From positions 3,348,001 through 3,412,000 of the forward strand of contig CM039196.1 in NCBI GenBank assembly GCA_008360975.2: DNA of 64,000 nucleotides, given 5' to 3'. Within the stretch, counting starts at the first letter, position 1. Each line of letters begins with the position of its first letter. Shown in pieces: positions 54,978-64,000 of the stretch. The notes beneath the pieces were generated by a model that worked only from the letters and a program-made list of their open reading frames with translations, was not told where the DNA came from and did no database searches. A program made the position numbers and the translations under genes. Source of the stretch: Lichenostomus cassidix. Its lineage: Eukaryota; Chordata; Aves; Passeriformes; Meliphagidae.

Positions 54978-57900
54978 ACTTTCCCGACGATGCAAACAGT
55001 GCAGGCTTTGATCTAGGTGCAAACTGGTTTTATTACAACAAACAGATCCCCCCTTTCATCCGGAAAGGGAGATAAGGGGTTTCAATTGGTGCTAAGTAGC
55101 AGCTGCTCTTAAGAGTTTTAAAAATAAAAATAAGAGGGGGAAATATAATAATGGAATAACAGAGTGGTTGTGACATGTTATAAACTAGTTCTGGTGAAGT
55201 GGGGTGGGTGTAAAGCCAACAGTGGGAATGATAAATGGGAGAAAATCCTCCTAAAATAAAACCACGGAAATTTTCTCTTTTGGGAGATGTTTGGATTTGT
55301 TTTTCCTCTGTGTTTCCACCCTCAGAAGTGCCTTTTCTGGAGAAAAAGCATTCTGCTTTTTTGTAAAAGTGATGGGTTTTTGTGAGAAATAACCAGTTCT
55401 GCTGCTAGTTCAGGGTTTTTTTTAAGGAAGAGGGAGGCAGATAGCCCTTTTGGGTGTCCTGGGATTTGCTGTCTTCACTGGGATGCCAGGTCCTGTCCCA
55501 TGGCCTCATCCAGGACAGCTCCAGTGGGGCTGTGGTGGCATCTGCAGGGTTTCCCCACTTCCCCATCCACCCTTTGGGGATGTGTTGTGGCTTTGCATTC
55601 TTTCCCCTCCGATTTTCACCCCTAATCCATTATAGGTTGATATTTATTATATTATCCCCTGGCCAAGGCTGGAGGTATTTTAAGCCCTGGTGGGAGGCCT
55701 GGAGGGAGGAATCCCAAACACACCCCGAAGGCTGGCAAAACTCTCAGTCATGAGCTTTCCTTTTTCAGTAGATAATTTTAAGTAGAAATGGGTAAAATTC
55801 CTTCCTGGCATCGCTCTGCTGGCGTTAGGCTGGACCATGCCTGGATTGGGCCCAAGTTTGTCTAATTAAATGCAGCAGCACCTTCTCTCTATTTTGAGCC
55901 TGGAGCTTGGGCACAAATGTCCTGTGAGCAGCTGAAGAGAATTGATGTGATGTATGGAAATTGTGAAGTTACAGCAAATCCTGAGGTTTTGGTGAGTGTT
56001 TTCCCTTCTCTCTCCTTTATGGACATAAGTGGGGTCAGCCTGGCATTGCCTTCAGCCTTCTGGCTTGGGGAGTTTTCCTTTTAACAGTTTCCTTGGAAAA
56101 TCTTTTCCCTTGGAATATCTTGGATTCGATGACCATTGTAGGTCACTTCCAGCTGAGCCATCCCTGTTTCCCATCCCAATCTCCCATTGTTGCCCCAAAC
56201 CAAGTGCTGATGACCCCAGTGTGGAGTTTCCCTGTCCTTGGGCGTTGTCCCCTGAGATGTCCCAGCCCAGAAGTGCTTAATTTAGTGTCTCCTTAATTAG
56301 AGCAGCAATTCCTGCTTCTTGCCTTCCTCCCTGGCTGCTCCATGAAATCGTCCACGGGAGATTCTGGATTGGGAAATGACAGAGGATTTGGGACTTAATT
56401 TTAGCCAGAACATGTGGCTGGTTTTTAGATGCTTCTCAAGTTGAGGGGAGGAAATTCTCGTTGTGTTCAAGGAAAGAAAAAAAAAAAATCCTCCAAAACT
56501 GGAAAGGAGACTTGGTTTAGGTGGAATGTCTCCACAGCCAGAGTTAGGGAATTTAATAGGAGGGAGTTATTCTGCATTGCCCGGCCTGTGCCGGAGATTA
56601 AAACTCACATTTCATTTTTATACACTGTGGTTAATCCAATAATGATTCCGTGTTCCAAACGGCAATAATATCTTTCAGCATAGTTAATCAGAAGAGACTT
56701 AATGCTGTCACTATTTATTAACCTTTGTTGAAAAGCAAGAAGTTTTCCTACTAATCTGCGATTGTTGCTCTTGTCAGGCTCTGTCAAGTGCAAACCAGAT
56801 TTGGCATTTGTTCCGGCGGGGAGGATGCTGCTGCCTTCCCTGCTGGCTGCTGCATCCCAGCCCTGCTCAGGTCCTGCGTGCTGTGTGGGGATGCTTTGGG
56901 TGCTGGATGCTCTGGATGCAGCCAGGCTGCTCTCCTCTGTGTCTCTCTGAAGATTCCAGAGGGTTTCCAGCCTCCGGCTGCACACATCCTGGTGTTAGGG
57001 GTGAAAAAGCAGCTTTTCCCCTCCTTGGAGTTACATTTTGGCTGCCTGGGATGTATTCCTGGATCCAGGCTTCGCCACCTTGGGGGTGTTTGGGTCAAAA
57101 AGGCAGCTGTACTCTCATTCAGGGTTATATTTTGCTTGTTTCTACATCCAGGACATCCTTATCCCAGGGCTGGTGGAGCCAGCAGGGAAGATGCTCTCCT
57201 GGCCAGGTGGGACCAGAGTAGCAACCTTGGTCCCTGATGGTTTGTAGGGGTTAAGTGACTTCCAGCAGCTTCCCAAAAGCTCTGGGGATGTCCCATCGCA
57301 TTTTTTCCATCCATGCTGGGGGAAAAAAGTGTTTCTGGGCAGACCAAGGGGTGAAGGGGATTTTTCAAGCATCTTGTGGCAGGAGCTGAGCCAAGGCATG
57401 TGGAGGTGGTTTGTCCCTCACAGGGATCCAAAAAGGCATCCCAGTGTGATCCCAGTGTGATCCCAGCCCCTGGCAGAGGCAGGTGGGATGCTGTCCACAT
57501 CATCACAGCCTGTGCTGGCATTTCCCAGGCTGGTGACCTGCAGAGCTGGGAGCTGCTGTGGTTTTGGGCAGGGTGTGGTTTTTGGGAAGGATGTGTGGCG
57601 TTTGCCGCTCCGTGCTGAGGAAAGATCAGCACAGGAAGGGATTTCAGCCTTCGCTATTCCCCGTTTGGCTCCCGATGTGGGCTGGCTGGTGCTGGAATTG
57701 GCTCGTAGGAGCACCTGGGATTAATGAGCCAGCTTGGTGCCGCGCAGGAATCGATGCTTCCTGCGTTAATTGCGCCGCGCTCGAGCTTCGGCTTTTTATT
57801 CTGAGTTATGGAGTTACAGGGAGAGATGTCTCTCTCCAGCACAGCCCTGCATCCCATGGTGAAAGTTCCTTTTCCCAACACCCATCCAGCCAGGCCTTGC

Positions 57901-59764
57901 TGTGGGGTGGGGATGACGTGGAGAAGCAAAAACCAGGGCAAAAATAAATCCCAATTTCTGCTGCTTTGCCTTGTAATCAGCCAAATGAGGAGATGGGTGG
58001 TGATGGTCAGTCTGGAGGGGAAAAGCCACCAGCAGCCACCTGCGGGTCCAGCTCTGGTCTGCTCTGGGAGATGGATGGAGGGGTGGATGGGCTGGAGAGG
58101 TCAGGTCTCCAAAAAAAGTCTGGCATCTCCTTACGAGTGAGTTTGCAGCAGCTTTCACATTTATTTAAGCATTAATTGCCGTTTAATTGCAAATTATTTT
58201 TATTTACTTGCAATTATTTCTGATTTCTGTAACTGAGCATTTGTGTGGATGGAAAGCAAAGTCCTCCAGCCCCTTGGGGCTTCTGGAGCTGTTCTGGAGG
58301 AGCAGTTGTTGCTGATATTTCTTATTTTTAGGGTGGACTAACATGGAGCACTATTTCTGATCCTCTTGATCACTCCAACAGGTGCAGTTATTTTACATAC
58401 AGCCCCGCTTTGCTAATATCATTGAAGCCTCAACATGGTATTTATATTTTTAGCAAATAGTTCTTTCTGGTATTGATTTACGTGTAATGTGGTCCTTGCA
58501 TGAATAACTACCATAAATCTGGAAGCATTTATTAACCCAAATAGCTGCAAACTCTGTCAAATCCTCTGTGTGTGTTGGACACAATTACGGAGCTGAAACT
58601 GCAGAGTAAAAGAGCAAAACATAAACCTTATTTTTCTGTGACCAACACAGACTTTCTGCCTGTTTCAGGCATCAGTCTATTGATCCGTGATAAGAGGCAA
58701 GGGTTAAGATAATTTGGCAAAATGAAAAAGCGGGGAATAAATAACAATAAATGGGATTTCTGATGTGGCCTGTCGATATTTGGGATGGTGCCTGGCTCTG
58801 CCTTCCCAGCCTAGCCAGAGAAATTAACTTTTGAACCCGATGGCTCCAATCTTTTTCTCCTGACTCCATCCTTTGTGCTGATGGGCAGCAGGGACAGACA
58901 CTTATTTGTTATCCCATTGATACTGAGCCCAGCAAAGCTGGGCTTTGTGGAGCCAGGGCTTGCAAAAATAGTGTAAATCTTGTTTGGTATTTGGGAAACA
59001 GGGATCATATTAAAAAAAGCCTCGCCAGACGTGGAGGGCTGGAGTTTGGAGGGGCTGGAGGGTTTCTTGTGCTAAATTTAGCCATTTAAAAGAAGATTAT
59101 GGACTATGCACTTGGGACTTTTAAAAAAGGCTTTCACAACAACTCTTGAAAGCCTGATGCCTTTAATCCTAAACTTTAATTTAAAATAAAGGAATCTTTT
59201 CAACTCGCCTCTCTCCCCTCCTCCATCCCACTCTTCCAGGCTGAGGTTCTTCCCAGCTTGCTTACGGAGCAAAGATGTGCTCAGCTCTTTTAATTTCTTA
59301 TGAAGATGTTTATTTTTTAATAGAAAGAAAATCAAGTCAACACTCGAGAGTATACACAGCAGTTTACCGCGATAGGAGGAATTAATCAGTCTATAAAGTT
59401 CAAAACGTACAAAGAGGGAAGAAAAAAAAAAAAAGAAAACACCCCGACTGATCAAACACGAGGCTCTTCTCTGAGATGTGGAGATAAAAGCCTTTTCCTC
59501 CGCCAGCTCCTCCACTATCGGCAGCCAGTGGGATCAAGATTATTTTTTTTTTCGTTACGGAAAGCTCGAGATAATTAATGTTGTTGAAAGAGGACCGTTG
59601 GGTTGGCGTCTCGCAGGCTGGCCCCCAGTCTGGCATCTCGGGAAGCAGCGGCGAGTCGGGGAGGAGGGGAGATTGTCCCCCTGCGAGGGAGCTGCCAGTT
59701 TAAGGGAGCGATAAATAACATTGAGAGATTAAAAAGAGCTTTTAAAAGGGGTTGTGGTGCTGCT

Positions 59765-59822
59765 GAGGGTGGTTTGAGGTCTGGTTTGCGATCTGGTTTG
59801 GGATCCAGTTTGGGATCTGGAG
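59765..59822 (+). repeat. Degenerate 13-base tandem repeat
   Basis: Four imperfect copies of a 'ggtttgggatct' type unit in a row, in non-coding sequence. Confidence 0.75.
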
Positions 59823-60229
59823 AATCTTCCTGGTGTTCCTCCTCAGGATGCTCTTGCAAAGCCAAATCCCTGCAGCCTCCAGGGTGCTGGGAGTCCCTGG
59901 ATGATCCTTCCGGAGCTGGGCTGGATCTCTCACATCGCCCAGAGCTCGTTTGGTCACGCTGGTGTTAAACACGCCCTGCCCCGAGGATCGATAGGCGTTT
60001 GGTCACCCGGGCTGCTCCAGCAGCTCCTCTATCACAGCCCTGACAGCGCCGGATCAAGGCGCAGCTCGTCCATCGAGCGCTCTTTAAGGAGCGGGATGAA
60101 TTAATTACCGCCGTTAATGACCGGGGAGAGACTTCAGGGAGCTTCGGCTGGTGGTTCAGGGCCTTGAGATGGGAGAGGAGCTGAGTAGGTGGCACCTATT
60201 TTGGTTCAAGTCCAGGTGATGGGGTTTGT

Positions 60230-60650
60230 GGTGTCCATCAGTGTGAGACCAACCTGAATTTGGAGGGTTGGGTGAGTCCCTGCAGGTGTGGCAGGGAATA
60301 TTTCTGGCAGAGGAAGTTCGTACCTAGCAATGAGGGAATTTAGGGATCTTTTCCCTGATCCTTTGGTCCTGCATCCCCAAATCTCCCTCCAACACCCCAG
60401 ACTGAGCATCCTCATGGGCTGGGATTAGTCTGGTCCACGTTTCCCATCCTCACAAGACCAACCAAAATACATGGGATGTGAAAGTTCCCTGCAGATTTGG
60501 CAGGAATAGACCTGTGGAAAAGATCTCTCCAAATGCCCTCATTCCTAATGAATGGAATCCCTGGATCTTGCATCAGCAAACCTCCCTGCAGCACCCCTAG
60601 CTGGGTGTCCTCCTGGAATGATGAGTGATCCACGGGCTGGGATGATCCCA
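60230..60650 (+). repeat. Diverged tandem duplication, unit about 200-211 bases
   Basis: Landmarks recur in the same order: 'gaccaacc' at 60246 and 60457, 'tccctgcag.t.tggcagg' at about 60278 and 60487, and '.cttgcatc...aaa.ctccct' at about 60367 and 60566. The two halves are clearly related but have many differences and small indels. Confidence 0.6.
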
Positions 60651-62946
60651 AAGCACCCCAAAGGCACCAGGGCTGTATCATCAACACATCACAACCCAGT
60701 GGTCGCAGCTGGATTTGCCCCATCCAGGTGTTTGCTCAAGATTGAGTTAATTATGATGATCTTTTAATTGCTTTGAGGGCCTTTCTGTCCTTTCCCAGCC
60801 CCCTCTGAAGGAGCTGAGATGGCACAGCTGATCATCCCATCCTCCTCCACCTTTTCCATCCCAGTTATTTATTATGCAGCATCACCAGGATTGCTCTCAG
60901 ACAGGACTTGTCAGCTATAAAAGACACTGGCAAATTTTATTAGTTGACAGAAGGGTGGTGGGTTTTTTTTTTCGTTTTTTTTTTCCTCCTGAAAATATTA
61001 AAAAGTCATTTTAGTTTAGAAACCTAATTTTAATTTAGTTAGGTTTTAATTTAATTTGGTTTTTAAATTCATTTTCCGGCAGAACTCAATTTTTCAAGCG
61101 TAATTTGATGCCGTCAGTGGCCATAATGTTTAATGTCCTCCCCATAAATTGCGAGGATGGCTTTGAGATGATTTACAGGATTCAGGGGGATAAAGCCGTC
61201 TCCTGGCCCTGCACGTGGGAGAGGCTGGAGAGAAAATGCTTTTATCGTGGCAGCTGCAGCAGCCAGGGTGTTACCTACAGAAAAATGGGGAAAACCTCAG
61301 TTTTCCTCTCTGCTCAGCACTGGCTGGGGATGCATAGGAAGAGAGGTGGGTCTGTGCTGGGTGGGGATACTCCAGGGATATTCCTGGAAATCTGGAATGA
61401 GGGGGAATCCCAACAGAGGTAAAAAGTTTGGGATGGTGACTTTACCCCCCAAATCCATCCCAAAAGTGAGCTGAACCATTTCTCAGCACGGATTGAGGCA
61501 ATGGAATGGGGGTTTGAAATCAGGGCAGACCCTTGGAAAATACAGCGCAATTGAGTGAAATTCCCTCCCAATTTCATCCCTCGAAGCGTTGCATCTAATT
61601 ACTGGATTAGAGGAGTCTTCAGACCATGTATTGAACATTATAAATGGGGATGAGATGGTTCTGGGAATGGCTTAATGAAGCAGGGGAGATGGGTGAGGAT
61701 GTCTGCATGCACCTTTGGGTCAGGGCAACATCGATTTGGCAGAGGAGGAGAAACCCTTTGGCGCTTTGGGGAGTGTGGCCACGGGGAGGGTTTGATTTTT
61801 CCTCTTGGTTTTGGCCCCTGAGTAGCAGCAGTTGGCTCTGAGTGATGCACTGGGGATTTTCACCTGGTGGAATTTGTCTCCATTTTTTTTTGCCTCCATC
61901 CCTTTTGTGATGAAGTGGCCAAGCTGTGTGTTTCATGGATGGGGAGGGAGCATTGAGGCATCACCCAGGGTGGATTTGGGAAGCCTGGGATGTGCTTGAG
62001 GTGCAGGTGGTTTTGGCCAGGGCTTGTGGCCACTGTATCATCCCCCTGTGCCTGGCTCCCTGCAGGCCTGAGGCTTGTGCTTCCCCTCAGGAACTTTGGA
62101 TTCCTTTGGTTAATTTTGATTCAATTGCTGGTGAAATGTTTTAATAGATGCTCTAAACATTTCCATGGAAATGGGCTGGAGAATCCTTAAACCATTGTCC
62201 TCCATGGGGAGAGGGAATGGGATCACAGTCATCATATGAGACCCTGGAGAATCCCCCCTGAAGCTGTCTGCTGTGCCACCACCCTCCTGTGCCACCACTG
62301 TCCCATGCCACCACCCACTCCAGCTTTGGGCTTTGGGCTCCTGCCCACTCCTGGCTCCCCTCACAGAGGGGTCTCACCCCACAAACACCTCCCCATGCCC
62401 CATCCCAAGTGCCAAAGGTGAAATCCCACCTCTCCCAGCCTCTCCCAGCGAGATGCCATCGCCGCCCGGCGTCCCCCGGGTTGTCATGGTTACTGACGCA
62501 TGGGACCCCAGAGACCCGGCTGGGAATTAATGGCAGCCCGGGATAAAGGATTCCTGTCTGGCCCGAGTTGATGGATTACATTGATGTGCCATTTGTCATA
62601 GCGTAATTGTTCTGGCAAATGTAATACCCACTCGTATAAACATTGTGCTGCTTTGCTAATAAAACCGAAAATAGGAAGAGAAAGGATGATGCAGTGTTAT
62701 GGTCAGGCAAAGAGACACCGCCTCTGCTCCAGCACCAGGGGCTTCTGCTGGAAACCCACCCTGGCCTGCCCTCTTCACCCGTGGAAAATGGGCAAAGTGA
62801 CTGTGAGATCCTCGTGGGATGGGGCTGTGGCATCGTTTTGGCCATCACTGCTTTTGTTTGGGGGGTCAGACATGTTCTTCACCCCAAAATAGGCACTGGG
62901 GCTGAGCTCATCCCTCCCCAGGTGAGAGGCAAAGAAGTGCTCACAG

Positions 62947-63073
62947 GTTTCTGTCCCCTTTGCATCCAAAGGGGTTTATAAATGAAGGATTTATGGCATG
63001 GTGGGCACAGATCTCTGTCCCCTTGGCATCTGAGGGGGTTTATAATGAAGGATTTGTGGCACAGTGGGTGTTC
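62947..63073 (+). repeat. Two-copy tandem duplication, 63-base period
   Basis: 'ctgtcccctttgcatc' with 'ggggtttataaatgaagg' is repeated as 'ctgtccccttggcatc' with 'ggggtttataatgaagg' 63 bases later, at about 85 percent identity by eye. Confidence 0.85.
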
Positions 63074-64000
63074 ATCCCCCGGTGCCACCCCTGCCCTTCC
63101 CTCAGGAGCACCATGGCCTGAGGCTGCCAGGAGCAGCCAGAGCCCAAATCCCCAGGTAGTTTTGCTTTCTGATTAATCAGCCCCTGGGTTAGGAGCCCAG
63201 CAGGGATATCAGCTGGAGATGAATTGCTCATCCTCCTGCCAGCAGTTCCTGGTGCTGGTGCTGATGGAGAGGGGTTGGAAAAGCCCCTCAGCCACCCCTG
63301 CTCCTCACCCAGCACCCAGTGAGGAGCATCATCCCTGCATATTTTGGAGTTCAGGACCATCTCATCCCTGTCTTCTCCCATATTTCTGCCATGGACATCT
63401 ATGAGGATGAGGAGGAAGACCAACCCCCTCCTAAACCCTGGGCTAGCTCAGCGTCATCATGCTTTACGCACTCATCTCTCCAAATGTTTTGGAAGTTTCT
63501 GGTTGACCTGATTCATAGGGGAAAAAAAAAAAAAAAAAGATAAACACCCTTTCTGTGTTTGCAGTCATATGTAATTTTTATCTCTTGACCTTTAAACGTA
63601 AGCAGCAGTAAAATGAAGAACTATGGCAGTCATTTAACACCCTGCCTGTACTAACTGGTTTCTGCCTGTGAGCCGTGGTTTTAAATTGGCTAATGCAGAA
63701 TACTTGCAGAGCTAATAATAATTCAGATTACTTCTGTCAGCTATTCCGGTTTCATGGGTAATTTAGTAGTTGAATAAATTTTTAAAAAAATTCATTCGTT
63801 CCCATGCACTGTTATGAATCAGTAGATGGTTTACCATTGGCAGCAGTAACTGTAAGAAGATTTAAATTGCTACTGAAAAGGATTTGAGTGAAGGTAATGT
63901 TTTATAATGTTCTAAGCCATATGCACTACTTTCAGGCCTCATCAGTTTTACATTGATTCCTAGTGAAGTGTTTAATTGCATCATGAATGCAATATAATTC

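Larger units (their letters stand above)
39890..64000 (+). other. CUX2: CUX2 intron 1 (partial, at least 24 kb)
   Basis: After the exon 1 donor I found no sequence on the plus strand encoding the next conserved part of CUX2 (residues resembling RQEESEHSHKHLIE), so the rest of the window is read as intron. Human CUX2 also has a very long first intron. Contents: CpG-island tail to about 40.76 kb; A-tracts at 41457-41469, 41493-41509 and 63521-63538; three CR1 copies; small tandem repeats; and many AT-rich unique blocks (42.1-42.5, 46.6-47.1, 49.2-49.4, 52.7-53.1, 54.8-55.3, 58.1-58.7 and 63.5-64.0 kb) that look like candidate regulatory elements. Open frames here are short and unconvincing. Confidence 0.75.

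Noticed and set aside
39890..64000. Possible CUX2 exon 2 or a nested gene in the intron
   Set aside because: No open segment with plausible splice sites resembles the conserved CUX N-terminal coiled coil, and no other coding pattern was convincing.
1..64000. CRISPR array, tRNA, rRNA, endogenous retrovirus or DNA transposon
   Set aside because: No spaced direct repeats, cloverleaf genes, LTR pairs or transposase frames were seen; the only dispersed element recognised is CR1.

Overview
This is a vertebrate nuclear genome window, almost certainly from a bird and plausibly a songbird or other neoavian. The genes are intron-rich with GT-AG splicing. About eleven CR1 (chicken repeat 1) LINE fragments are the only interspersed repeats I recognise, several ending in the ATTCTGTG/ATTCCATG-type 3' tail of avian CR1. 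Introns are compact and GC is high around genes. The MYL2 protein read from the sequence is 165 residues and carries the one-residue deletion and GKGLKSAYIKEML wording that I remember from chicken rather than mammalian MYL2. The gene order PPP1CC - CCDC63 - MYL2 - CUX2 is the conserved block found on human 12q24.11.

Layout. 1-3703: intron 1 of PPP1CC (minus strand; the gene runs off the left edge). 3704-3758: PPP1CC coding exon 1 inside a CpG island (about 3430-4135) with a minus-strand TATA box, closely followed by a CR1 copy. About 4350-21600: about 17 kb between PPP1CC and CCDC63 with no gene I can support, only simple repeats and two CR1 copies. 21904-28261: CCDC63 (plus strand), ten well-supported coding exons plus a likely tiny first exon. 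28788-32372: MYL2 (minus strand), seven exons, complete, with its conserved HF-1/MEF2 heart promoter element just upstream. CCDC63 and MYL2 converge; their poly(A) signals are only about 400 bases apart. 32.5-39.5 kb: intergenic, with a CpG-rich stretch, an AT-rich block of repeated ATGCATTT-like motifs and a 400-base polypurine minisatellite. 39827-39889: CUX2 coding exon 1 (plus strand) in a large CpG island. 39890-64000: CUX2 intron 1, which runs off the right edge and has no further coding exon that I can see.

The genes are unrelated in function: a protein phosphatase catalytic subunit, a sperm flagellum/outer-dynein-arm docking coiled-coil protein, ventricular myosin regulatory light chain, and a neuronal Cut-homeodomain transcription factor. 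Regulatory signals fit each one: an RFX X-box upstream of the ciliary gene, MEF2/HF-1 at the heart gene, and a CpG-island promoter plus ATCGAT Cut-type motifs at CUX2. I found no prokaryotic-type system, CRISPR array, tRNA or rRNA. The most unusual items are a perfect 26-base palindrome in the CUX2 intron, an apparent excess of ATCGAT sites confined to the CUX2 intron, an RFX X-box placed for CCDC63, a poly(A) signal overlapping the CCDC63 stop codon, a diverged CUX2 N-terminus, and several AT-rich blocks that look like conserved non-coding elements.
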